Positions 1-5,962 of a DNA stretch of 5,962 nucleotides are shown in pieces. Numbering within the stretch: position 1 is the first letter of the stretch; each line of letters opens with the position of its first letter. Below the pieces are notes generated by a model. It did no database searches. It had not been told where the DNA came from and was given only the letters and a program-made list of their open reading frames with translations. This DNA is from Phycisphaerae bacterium (GTDB taxonomy: Bacteria; Planctomycetota; Phycisphaerae; JAAYCJ01), in the NCBI GenBank assembly GCA_012514125.1, contig JAAZAW010000202.1:1-5962 (forward strand), given 5' to 3'. The position numbers were made by a program, and so were the translations under genes.

Positions 1-1
1 C

Positions 2-994
2 GATGATGGAATTCAGCGGAGTCCGAAGCTCATGGCTGACATTGGCGAGAAATTCACTCTTGAGCCGATTGGCTTCGTGCAAACCGACGTTCACCTGTGC
101 CAATTCGCCCAGTTTGGTATCCAGCGATTTATTAATGGTGCGCAATTGTTGATGCGATTCTTCCAGGTGATCGAGCATCTGGTTGAACGCTTCCGCCAGT
201 TCTTCAAATTCATCGCCGGTCTGAATCTGAACGCGCGTATTAAGCCGGCCGATGGAAACTTGCTCCGACGCCTGACGCAATTGACCGATCGGAGCGAGAA
301 TAAAACTTTGTGTAATATAATAAAAGACTCCGATCGCGCACAACGTTGCCAACGCCACCGCCGCGATGATCGCTACGCGATTCCAGAGCAGTTGTTCATC
401 GGTCGGGTCCGCCGACAATGACAGGCTGATGGCTCCCACCAGTTCACCAAGTCGATAATCTTCTCCGGGCACAACATGCTGATGGCATTCCAGGCATGAC
501 GACGTCACCCGAACCGCCTGAATATAATGATAACTCCGTCGTCCTTCGGCATTCCGCTCGATTTGCCAGAATTGATTCACCGTCGGGTCGGTCCGGAACA
601 TCTCGATCGCTTTCTGGCTGAATTCATCGTCCGGTACGGGGTCCTTCGAAGCTTTGCCCGAAAGTTTGATCAGCCGTGGACGAGGATAGTTCTGTTCGCC
701 TTCCGCGTTAAAGTAATATCGCAGTTGCTGGGGTGAAAGACCGGAATATTTACGGTGAACTTCAAACATCAGATACGCATCGGCGATCGCCTGCGCCTGT
801 TTTGAATTTTGCTGCTCGACCAGCCGTTCCATTCGATACCCCGGCATCGAAAGCGCCACTCCGATGATCAGCAATACCGCCAGCCCGAAGAGCATACGAA
901 ACTTTGCCGCCAGTGACAGGTTGAATAACCGCCAATGAGCCAGGGCATTCGTGATCGCCGTTCGTGCTCGTATTTCCAGTGCTTCTCGAGGCAT
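2..994 (-). CDS. Membrane sensor histidine kinase with haem-type CxxCH sensor domain, N-terminal part (cut by window edge)
   Basis: The reading frame stays open from an ATG at 994 to the left edge, giving 331 codons. Seen: a hydrophobic segment at about residues 33-50; an extracytoplasmic region of about 150 residues with C167, C170 and H171 in CLECH; a second membrane segment at about 205-228; a HAMP-like segment at about 229-281 containing LAPIGQL and DEFEELAEAFNQML; a coiled-coil stretch to about 310; and the HisKA H-box with SHELRTPLN, the phospho-acceptor being H321. Known: the CxxCH in such DUF3365/Tll0287-like domains can bind c-type haem and is found in redox or gas sensors. Inferred: an inner-membrane two-component kinase whose signal may be redox state, O2 or NO. 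The ATPase domain and any receiver lie outside the window. An in-frame stop at 1025-1027, with no ATG, GTG or TTG between it and 994, makes ATG 994 the first possible start. No Shine-Dalgarno sequence precedes it, so the mRNA may be leaderless or weakly initiated. The gene is divergent from the chemoreceptor gene. Confidence 0.9.
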   Translation of the reverse strand, partial: MPREALEIRARTAITNALAHWRLFNLSLAAKFRMLFGLAVLLIIGVALSMPGYRMERLVEQQNSKQAQAIADAYLMFEVHRKYSGLSPQQLRYYFNAEGEQNYPRPRLIKLSGKASKDPVPDDEFSQKAIEMFRTDPTVNQFWQIERNAEGRRSYHYIQAVRVTSSCLECHQHVVPGEDYRLGELVGAISLSLSADPTDEQLLWNRVAIIAAVALATLCAIGVFYYITQSFILAPIGQLRQASEQVSIGRLNTRVQIQTGDEFEELAEAFNQMLDHLEESHQQLRTINKSLDTKLGELAQVNVGLHEANRLKSEFLANVSHELRTPLNSII

Positions 995-1438
995 AATAAC
1001 TACTATAAAGGGTTTATATCCAACTTAAAAGCCTTTGTTCCACAAGCTTAAGTGTAAACGATATCCGCACTTGGTCAAAAATGCAAATTCATAACCTCCT
1101 AACGAAATGTGTGCGTAACGGAGCGCGGTCTTTCTTTTCAGGGTCAAAAACGACGACATTAAAAGCATAAGCGTCTCAGATATATCCTTCCGACGGGAAT
1201 CGCCCCTTCTTTCCTGAAAAGCAGAGCTGTTCCTTTTTGGAGACCTTCGATGAGGAACGATACCGGATCGAATGGGCAAGCCCTCGACCTGAAATTCCTT
1301 TGATATTGGACGATAATAATGAATTTATTTGTATTTTATTATTTTTATAAGTTATGCGTTTATGTAAACCCTTGCGACATCAAGAAATAAAAAAATAATA
1401 CACCCTCTCTAGTCGTTATATTTTAAAACTATTTTTAT

Positions 1439-1460
1439 TTAACTCAAGGATTAGAGTTAA
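1439..1460. repeat. Inverted repeat upstream of the chemoreceptor gene
   Basis: TTAACTC at 1439-1445 is an exact reverse complement of GAGTTAA at 1454-1460, with an 8-base spacer (AAGGATTA). It ends 76 bases before the chemoreceptor ATG. It could be a dyad operator or a weak leader hairpin. There is no T-run after it, so it does not look like a terminator. The arms are AT-rich, so chance occurrence in this region is possible. Confidence 0.4.
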
Positions 1461-1525
1461 TCGTCGATATATCACCATGGATATTTGTTTTTGATAAAAA
1501 ATAGTAGAAACGTAGGTTTTTTATT

Positions 1526-1531
1526 AAGGAG
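1526..1531 (+). promoter_or_regulatory. Ribosome binding site of the chemoreceptor gene
   Basis: AAGGAG lies 5 bases before ATG 1537. This is a good Shine-Dalgarno match and fixes the start of the 666-residue protein. Confidence 0.85.
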
Positions 1532-1536
1532 CAAAC

Positions 1537-3537
1537 ATGGCCAGTAGAAAAAGTCTTAGGTTTAAATTGCTCTTCTGGGGCATCATTCTGACAACCTTAC
1601 CGATTACGTTGATCAGTATTGTCGTCTACAAGCAGGGGGCGGAAGTGGAACGAGTTGCTAAGGAGGGGCTCGACGGTCTGGCCCGTAATGATCTGGATCA
1701 TATTGCTCAGGGGCTTTACAACCTGTGTGATGTCTATTCCAAGGCTTTGGCGGAGCAGACAACGACCGCTCTCACAGTGGCTGAATCGGTCATGACGAAA
1801 TATGGCAAGGTCTCGCTGGCGGAGTCGAAAAAAGTTGTATGGTCCGCTCGAAATCAATTCACCCAACAGGAGCAGGAAATTTCCTTAAGTCAGATGTTGG
1901 TGGGCGATACTCCGATTTTACCCAACAACGATCCTTCAACACTGTCGCCTGTGGTGGATGATGTTTGTAAAATCGTCGGTGGGACCTGTACGATTTTCCA
2001 AAGAATGAATGACAACGGCGATATGCTTCGATTGACCACAAATGTTCTTACACTTGGAGGTAAACGCGCTATTTCAACTTATATTCCTGCCAAAAACACG
2101 GAAGGTCGGCGGGATCCGGTTCTGGAGAAAGTCCTTACCGGCCAGATGTATGTGGGACGCGCCTTCGTGGTCAATGCCTGGTATACCACCGCTTATAAAC
2201 CTATTTTTGACGAACAAAAACAAGTGATCGGCATGTTATATGTCGGAATACCTGAAGCGTCCGCCACCGCATATTGCCGAGAAAAAATCATGAACATCAA
2301 AGTCGGTCGGACCGGATATGTCTGGGTTCTGAATACGAGCAAAGATAATCTCGGACGATATGTGATTTCCGATCACGGCAAACGCGATGGCGAATCGATA
2401 TGGGAGTCCCGCGATGCCGATGGTCGTTATTTCATTCAGGAAATTTGCACCCAAGCGCAAACGCTTGGAGCCGGTGAAACGATGCCTTTCCGATATAGCT
2501 GGAAGGACAGCGACCAAGCTGAGCCTCGAATGAAATTTGCAAGTGTGGCGTATTTTGCGCCCTGGGATTGGGTGATTGGGGTGGGATCGTATGAAGATGA
2601 ATTTTTCAAGCCGGTGGAAGTTATTCAAAATCTCTGGAGCAAATCAAATCATATTCAGTTGATTTTGGGAATTGTAACAATGCTGGCTTCGGTTCTGGTC
2701 TGGTATGGTATCGCAACAGGTTTGGTTCAAAAAATCGGCCAGGCAGTTTCTCGATTGGCCCAGGGGGCGGATCAGGTGACCAGTGCGTCAGAAAATGTCG
2801 CTTCGGTTGCTCAGACTTTGGCCCAGGGGGCTTCCACCCAGGCAGCGAGTCTGGAAGAAACAACCGCTGCGCTTGAAGAAACGGCATCCATGGCCAAATC
2901 CAATGCAGCCAATGCCGATCAGGCGAATAACTGTATGGTGGAGACCGGAAAAGTTGTGCAGGACGCCCAGACGATTGTCTCTCAGACTTCAGGAGCGATG
3001 ATAAAGATTTCCGAGGCCAGTTCGAAGATTGCGAACATTATCGAAGTCATCGAAGGAATTGCGTTCCAAACCAATCTTCTGGCGCTCAATGCTGCCGTTG
3101 AGGCCGCTCGGGCAGGCGATCAGGGCAAAGGCTTTGCTGTTGTGGCGGGAGAAGTTCGAAATCTTGCTCAACGAAGCGCCAAAGCCGCAAACGAAACGGG
3201 AGAATTGATTCGTGAAACCGTTGAGCGAGTCAAAGCCGGCAGTGAACTGAACACTAAACTCGAAGAGGTTTTTTCGAAGGTGCATCATTCTTCTTCACAA
3301 GTGGCACAACTGGTGGAACACATTACAACGGCGTCCAAACAACAGGCGGATGGTGTGAATCAGATCAACTCGGCCATGATACAAATGGACCAGATGGTTC
3401 AACAAACCGCGGCAGGGTCGGAAGAATCTTCATCCGCCTCACAGGAACTTGCCACTCAGGCAGGGGTCCTGAAGGAAACGGTGGGTGATTTGGCAGACAT
3501 CATTGGTTTGGCCATCAACGAAAACACGGGACGATAG
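1537..3537 (+). CDS. Methyl-accepting chemotaxis protein with extracytoplasmic Cache-type sensor
   Basis: Complete chemoreceptor of 666 residues. TM1 spans about residues 11-31. The ligand region, about 32-370, resembles the Cache_3-Cache_2 architecture: HIAQGLYNLCDVY at 55-67, a first subdomain with GGTCTIF at 148-154, then VGRTGYVWVL at 256-265 and GKRDGESIWESRDADG at 281-296. It has five cysteines (64, 143, 151, 247, 304). TM2 is at about 373-394. The cytoplasmic part begins almost at once with the signalling helix; only a remnant of HAMP (about 395-410) is visible. Likely methylation sites are the EE pairs at 440-441, 447-448 and 629-630. The hairpin tip that contacts CheA and CheW is at about 502-548, with QTNLLALNAAVEAARAG and KGFAVVAGEVRNLA. 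No CheR-binding NWETF-like pentapeptide ends the protein, which stops at NENTGR. Role: senses a small molecule outside the membrane and controls the CheA kinase for motility or another output. The ligand cannot be read from sequence. No che genes are in the window. Confidence 0.95.
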   Translation: MASRKSLRFKLLFWGIILTTLPITLISIVVYKQGAEVERVAKEGLDGLARNDLDHIAQGLYNLCDVYSKALAEQTTTALTVAESVMTKYGKVSLAESKKVVWSARNQFTQQEQEISLSQMLVGDTPILPNNDPSTLSPVVDDVCKIVGGTCTIFQRMNDNGDMLRLTTNVLTLGGKRAISTYIPAKNTEGRRDPVLEKVLTGQMYVGRAFVVNAWYTTAYKPIFDEQKQVIGMLYVGIPEASATAYCREKIMNIKVGRTGYVWVLNTSKDNLGRYVISDHGKRDGESIWESRDADGRYFIQEICTQAQTLGAGETMPFRYSWKDSDQAEPRMKFASVAYFAPWDWVIGVGSYEDEFFKPVEVIQNLWSKSNHIQLILGIVTMLASVLVWYGIATGLVQKIGQAVSRLAQGADQVTSASENVASVAQTLAQGASTQAASLEETTAALEETASMAKSNAANADQANNCMVETGKVVQDAQTIVSQTSGAMIKISEASSKIANIIEVIEGIAFQTNLLALNAAVEAARAGDQGKGFAVVAGEVRNLAQRSAKAANETGELIRETVERVKAGSELNTKLEEVFSKVHHSSSQVAQLVEHITTASKQQADGVNQINSAMIQMDQMVQQTAAGSEESSSASQELATQAGVLKETVGDLADIIGLAINENTGR

Positions 3538-3553
3538 AGACTGTTTATCAACA

Positions 3554-3586
3554 AAAAAAGCCCGGCCATGACGACCGGGCTTTTTT
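3554..3586. terminator. Bidirectional intrinsic terminator between chemoreceptor and fabF
   Basis: AAAAAAGCCCGG (3554-3565) pairs exactly with CCGGGCTTTTTT (3575-3586) around a 9-base loop. The GC core is six base pairs and each strand ends in a run of T, so it can stop transcription from both sides. It begins 16 bases after the chemoreceptor stop and lies 20 bases beyond the fabF stop, matching the convergent gene arrangement. Confidence 0.95.
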
Positions 3587-3606
3587 ATTGTCTTTTAAAT
3601 CGAAAA

Positions 3607-4851
3607 TTACGCTTCGTATCGTTTGATAATGATCGACGCGTTATGCCCGCCGAAACCAAATGAATTACTCATCGCAATATCGATTTTTCCTTTTCGCGAT
3701 TGCTTCGGCACATAATCCAGATCGCATTCCGGGTCGGGATTGTCCAGATTAATGGTGGGGGGCAACATCTGGTCTCGAATCGCCAAGACACACGCTGTCA
3801 GTTCCACCCCCCCGCTGGCGCCAAGCAAGTGACCAATCTGGCTCTTGGTCGAACTGACCGCCAGTTTCCGGGCATGATCGCCAAAAATCTTTTTGATCGC
3901 TTTGGTCTCTCCGATATCGCCCAAAGAAGTACTCGTGCCGTGAGCGTTGATGTAATCAATGTCTTCAGGCTTGATACCCGCGTCGGCCAACGCCCGCTGC
4001 ATTGCCAAAGCGGCCCCTAATCCTTCAGGCTCAGGCGCTGCAATATGATAACTGTCGCCCGATGCGCCAAATCCCATGACTTCAGCATAAATTTTTGCGC
4101 CCCGTGCCTTGGCTTTTTCCAGTTCTTCAAAAACCAGAATGCCCGCGCCTTCGCCCATGATAAATCCATCCCGATCTTTATCAAATGGACGGGATGCTCG
4201 TTCCGGTTCATCATTTCGGGTCGATAACGCCCTCATCGCACAAAAACTCGAAAGACCAAGCGGGGTTAACGCCGCCTCCGATCCGCCCGTGAACATCAGA
4301 TCGCTTTCATCACGCTGAATACATCGCATCGCGTCGCCCATCGCGTTGGTCGCCGACGCACACGCCGTCGCCACTGCCGTACTCAGACCGCGAGTCCCGA
4401 AATAAATCGAAATATTACCCGCAGCCGCATTCACCATCAATTTCGGAATTGTAAACGCCGAAACCTTCGACGGCCCTTTGTCACGCAAACGAATGTGTTG
4501 CTCTTCCAGTTCGGTCAGACCGCCGATTCCCGAGCCGATAATCACACCCGCCCGATCACCGTCTGACAGAGGGTTGCTCAGACCGGCATTCTTACCTGCC
4601 AGTACCGCAGCCGCCATCGCAAACTGTGCAAACCGGTCCAGACGCTTGATTTCTTTGCGGTCAACATAATTGCCCGCATCGAAATTGAGGCATTCACCAC
4701 CAATCTTGGCGTCATAAGGCTCCGGATCAAATCGTTCGATCCGCCGAATCCCGCTCTTACCCGCAAGCACATTTTGCCAGAAAACCTCCAGGTCTTCACC
4801 CAGCGGGCAAATCACGCCCATTCCCGTTATCACAACACGTCGTTTAGCCAT
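3607..4851 (-). CDS. fabF: 3-oxoacyl-[acyl-carrier-protein] synthase II (beta-ketoacyl-ACP synthase II, KAS II)
   Basis: Full-length condensing enzyme of 414 residues, almost the same length as E. coli FabF. It catalyses decarboxylative condensation of malonyl-ACP with an acyl-ACP, the chain-elongation step of type II fatty-acid synthesis in the cytoplasm. The thiolase fold catalytic set is intact: nucleophile C164 in TACASATNAM, H304 in NAHGTSTSLGD, K336 in SSTKSQIGH and H341 in IGHLLGASGG. The glycine-rich GFGGHN motif is at 399-404 and the start MAKRRVVITGMGVICPLG is typical. ATG 4851 is preceded by AGGTGA (4859-4864) at 7 bases. It lies 44 bases downstream of acpP with no terminator between them, so the two are probably co-transcribed. 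The gene ends at the bidirectional terminator. KAS I (FabB) is less likely given the length and motif context, though the two families are related. Confidence 0.96.
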   Translation of the reverse strand: MAKRRVVITGMGVICPLGEDLEVFWQNVLAGKSGIRRIERFDPEPYDAKIGGECLNFDAGNYVDRKEIKRLDRFAQFAMAAAVLAGKNAGLSNPLSDGDRAGVIIGSGIGGLTELEEQHIRLRDKGPSKVSAFTIPKLMVNAAAGNISIYFGTRGLSTAVATACASATNAMGDAMRCIQRDESDLMFTGGSEAALTPLGLSSFCAMRALSTRNDEPERASRPFDKDRDGFIMGEGAGILVFEELEKAKARGAKIYAEVMGFGASGDSYHIAAPEPEGLGAALAMQRALADAGIKPEDIDYINAHGTSTSLGDIGETKAIKKIFGDHARKLAVSSTKSQIGHLLGASGGVELTACVLAIRDQMLPPTINLDNPDPECDLDYVPKQSRKGKIDIAMSNSFGFGGHNASIIIKRYEA

Positions 4852-4858
4852 GAACCTG

Positions 4859-4864
4859 TCACCT
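4859..4864 (-). promoter_or_regulatory. Ribosome binding site of fabF
   Basis: On the minus strand AGGTGA is followed by 7 bases and then ATG 4851. This supports the annotated start and independent translation of fabF within the acpP-fabF transcript. Confidence 0.7.
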
Positions 4865-4895
4865 AAGTTTTACGTTAATTAATAAAGATGCCCTG

Positions 4896-5153
4896 TTAGG
4901 CCTGTTCCTTACCCAGGTGCGCCACGATAAAGTCAATGGCCTGACCGACGGTCTGAATCTTCTCCGCTTCTTCGTCCGGAATGTTCAATTCAAACGCATC
5001 TTCAAATTCCATTACCATCTCGACGGTATCCAGCGAATCGGCATTCAAATCATTAATGAACGACGTTTCCTTGCTGATCTCCGCCTTGTCAACACCCATC
5101 TGATTACTGACGATTTCAATAACTTTACTTTCTACGGATGCAGGATCTACCAA
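4896..5153 (-). CDS. acpP: Acyl carrier protein, probable TTG start
   Basis: Small acidic four-helix carrier protein. The motif DLNADSLDTVEMVMEFEDAF contains the serine (residue 40 in this frame choice) that takes the 4'-phosphopantetheine arm. The C-terminal part with NIPDEEAEKIQTVGQAIDFI is typical of the family. It carries acyl intermediates between the fatty-acid synthesis enzymes, including FabF encoded next to it. An in-frame ATG at 5171 would give 91 residues beginning MKGGSK, but those codons are themselves the sequence AAAGGAGG (5161-5168), a near-perfect Shine-Dalgarno. That motif sits 7 bases before TTG 5153, while ATG 5171 has no ribosome site. I therefore choose TTG, giving 85 residues beginning MVDPASVESK, closer to the usual 75-85. 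The first gene of the acpP-fabF operon, it has its own promoter upstream. The normal DLGADSLD glycine is asparagine here, a variant I regard as harmless. Confidence 0.93.
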   Translation of the reverse strand: MVDPASVESKVIEIVSNQMGVDKAEISKETSFINDLNADSLDTVEMVMEFEDAFELNIPDEEAEKIQTVGQAIDFIVAHLGKEQA

Positions 5154-5160
5154 TTTCGAT

Positions 5161-5168
5161 CCTCCTTT
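5161..5168 (-). promoter_or_regulatory. Strong ribosome binding site that decides the acpP start
   Basis: The minus strand reads AAAGGAGG, the best Shine-Dalgarno in the window, with its AGGAGG core 7 bases before TTG 5153. It overlaps the first codons of the alternative ATG 5171 frame, which argues against that ATG. Confidence 0.85.
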
Positions 5169-5196
5169 CATACGAGTATTAATTAATCTTTAACCT

Positions 5197-5252
5197 GTCA
5201 ACGGACTACAAGCCCAGCTTGTAAACTCGGTAATATACCAAACGTCAACGGA
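5197..5252. repeat. 9-bp direct repeat flanking the acpP start region
   Basis: GTCAACGGA occurs at 5197-5205 and again at 5244-5252, 47 bases apart on the same strand. One copy lies in the spacer between the predicted -35 and -10 boxes and the other downstream of the predicted start, just beyond the leader hairpin. The positions would suit a repressor binding two sites, but no known operator was recognised. Confidence 0.45.
5207..5223 (-). promoter_or_regulatory. Hairpin at the 5' end of the acpP leader
   Basis: TACAAGC (5207-5213) and GCTTGTA (5217-5223) are exact reverse complements with a 3-base loop. The hairpin lies just downstream of the predicted acpP -10 box, so it would form at or near the very 5' end of the mRNA. 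There it may protect the transcript, or as DNA act as an operator overlapping the start site. It is not followed by a T-run on either strand, so it is not a terminator. Confidence 0.55.
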
Positions 5253-5260
5253 GCAATCAA
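5232..5260 (-). promoter_or_regulatory. Sigma-70 type promoter for acpP-fabF
   Basis: On the minus strand TTGATT (5255-5260) and TATATT (5232-5237) are separated by exactly 17 bases; each box differs from consensus at two positions or fewer. The sequence just upstream of the -35 box is rich in A and T runs (about 5261-5300), like an UP element. The start of transcription would be near 5225, leaving a leader of about 70 bases before TTG 5153. Prediction only. Confidence 0.65.
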
Positions 5261-5380
5261 CCTTTTTCAACTTTTGCCGACAGCAAAAAAAAGAAATTTA
5301 ACGCGGACAATTTGCCCTTCCACACCTGCCGAAAATCCGCACATTGAGGCCTATTTCCTCTCATGAGCCTGGGACCCGAG

Positions 5381-5962
5381 CTACCCGTGCGTCACAATCA
5401 TATTGTCCCGATGAATCGCTTCTTCCGCGCAATGCTCATCGATCATTTTGCGAATCCAATCACTCCTCCGGCCCTTGATCTTCAATAATTGTTGTGTGTG
5501 GTAATTGGTCAATCCCCTCGCCAGAATTTGCCCTGAACCATTAACCACCGAAACAACATCACCCGGTTTAAACACGCCCTGAACGCCGATGATCCCGCTC
5601 GGCAGCAAACTCTTGCCCCCCGAAATCACCGCCCTGGCAGCTCCATCGTCGACGATGATCGAACCCATCGGCTTGGCTGCCAGCGCAATCCAACTGCGTT
5701 TTCCCGACACCCGATGACACGAACCCGCAAAGACCGTCCCCAGCTTTTCCCCTTTCAGAATCATCCGGGGTAAAACATCCTTCGTCTTCCCACAGGCAAT
5801 GATCGTATCGATCCCCGCGCTCGTCGCCATCTTCACCGATTGAAGTTTCGACCGCATCCCCCCCGTCCCCAGCGTGCTTTTCTCCGCCCGCAACAACCCC
5901 AGCGTCTCATCGCCGACACAGGGCACAAAATCCACCCGCTGACCTTTCCGGTCCAATAGCCC
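5381..5962 (-). CDS. proB: Glutamate 5-kinase, C-terminal part with PUA domain (cut by window edge)
   Basis: The frame is open to the right edge, giving 193 codons, about half of a protein that is usually near 370 residues. The N-terminal half, with the ATP and glutamate site, is outside. Seen, numbering from the edge: the end of the amino-acid-kinase domain with LGTGGMRSKLQSVKMA at 31-46, including the GTGGM motif and K39; then KLGTVFAG at 73-80 and SGKRSWIALAAKPMGSIIVD at 86-105; then a C-terminal PUA domain at about 100-175 with GVFKPGDVVSVV at 129-140 and LARGLTNY at 147-154; then the family-typical tail EAIHRDNMIV. The enzyme phosphorylates glutamate to glutamyl 5-phosphate, the first, proline-inhibited step of proline synthesis in the cytoplasm. 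In many genomes proA follows proB, but here acpP follows after 227 bases with its own promoter, so the genes are probably not one operon. A TTG at 5956 is an internal codon, not the start. Confidence 0.95.
   Translation of the reverse strand, partial: GLLDRKGQRVDFVPCVGDETLGLLRAEKSTLGTGGMRSKLQSVKMATSAGIDTIIACGKTKDVLPRMILKGEKLGTVFAGSCHRVSGKRSWIALAAKPMGSIIVDDGAARAVISGGKSLLPSGIIGVQGVFKPGDVVSVVNGSGQILARGLTNYHTQQLLKIKGRRSDWIRKMIDEHCAEEAIHRDNMIVTHG

Larger units (their letters stand above)
995..1536. other. Divergent intergenic region between kinase and chemoreceptor
   Basis: These 542 bases hold no gene I can support. The part from 995 to about 1300 has ordinary base composition. The part from about 1310 to 1536 is strongly AT-rich, with runs of A and T, as expected for a promoter region driving the plus-strand chemoreceptor. 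A weak sigma-70 type candidate there is TTGCGA (1372-1377), a 16-base spacer and AATAAT (1394-1399), which would leave a leader of about 130 bases. No convincing promoter for the minus-strand kinase was found. A minus-strand frame open from 1279 to 1025 has low-complexity, arginine- and serine-rich content unlike a protein family I know, so I leave it out. No sigma-28 or sigma-54 consensus was recognised. Confidence 0.6.
5154..5380. other. Intergenic region between proB and acpP
   Basis: This stretch of 227 bases holds the acpP promoter, leader hairpin and ribosome site listed separately. The part next to proB (about 5300-5380) has no clear gene. No strong proB terminator is visible: a minus-strand 5-bp stem (5303-5307 with 5336-5340) followed about 10 bases later by eight T is weak. 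Confidence 0.6.

Noticed and set aside
32..736. Plus-strand open frames at 32-421 and 527-736
   Set aside because: They are antisense to the kinase frame, which has clear CxxCH, HAMP and H-box motifs.
1075..1100. Five-codon mini-ORF (MNLHF) on the minus strand after AGGAGG at 1095-1100, as a possible leader peptide
   Set aside because: The Shine-Dalgarno is only 2 bases from the ATG, too close for normal initiation, and no attenuator structure follows.
1025..1279. 84-codon minus-strand open frame upstream of the kinase and in the same frame as it
   Set aside because: No ribosome site, composition unlike a folded protein, no recognised family, and it ends in a stop just before the kinase start. 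It is probably chance.
1360..1390. Possible c-di-GMP riboswitch before the chemoreceptor
   Set aside because: The GTAAACCCTTGCGAC stretch only superficially recalls such elements. The conserved GEMM core and paired stems were not found.
5285..5340. Possible proB terminator on the minus strand
   Set aside because: The stem has only 5 bp with a 28-base loop, and the run of eight T starts about 10 bases after it. The T-rich stretch is better seen as part of the AT-rich region upstream of the acpP promoter.

Overview
The window looks like ordinary bacterial chromosome, most likely from a member of the Planctomycetota (tentative). The hints are the style of the ACP and FabF sequences and a sensor kinase with a haem-type CxxCH extracytoplasmic domain. 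This placement rests on remembered family resemblance, not on a search. Five protein genes are visible, two of them cut by the window edges. I see no mobile element, CRISPR array, tRNA or rRNA.

Left part (1-1536): the minus strand carries the N-terminal 331 codons of a membrane histidine kinase. Its order is TM1, a DUF3365/Tll0287-like domain with CLECH, TM2, HAMP, coiled coil, then the H-box with SHELRTPL just before the edge. A 542-base intergenic region follows. Its half nearest the next gene is very AT-rich and contains a 7-bp inverted repeat. This region separates the kinase from the divergent chemoreceptor gene.

Middle (1537-3606): a complete 666-residue methyl-accepting chemotaxis protein lies on the plus strand. 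It has a long extracytoplasmic Cache-type ligand domain, two membrane segments, hardly any HAMP domain and a canonical signalling tip. A strong bidirectional intrinsic terminator separates it from the convergent fabF.

Right part (3607-5962, all minus strand): in transcription order, proB (3' half, PUA-containing glutamate 5-kinase), a 227-base gap with a good sigma-70 type promoter, acpP, a 44-base gap, then fabF. acpP and fabF form a two-gene operon for fatty-acid elongation. ACP carries the growing acyl chain and FabF condenses it with malonyl-ACP. The acpP start is probably a TTG codon placed after a strong Shine-Dalgarno sequence, giving an 85-residue ACP of usual size. The acpP leader has a compact hairpin and a 9-bp direct repeat around the promoter that could be regulatory.

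I did not find a convincing novel system. The points most worth a second look are the haem-type kinase beside the HAMP-poor chemoreceptor and the structured acpP promoter/leader.
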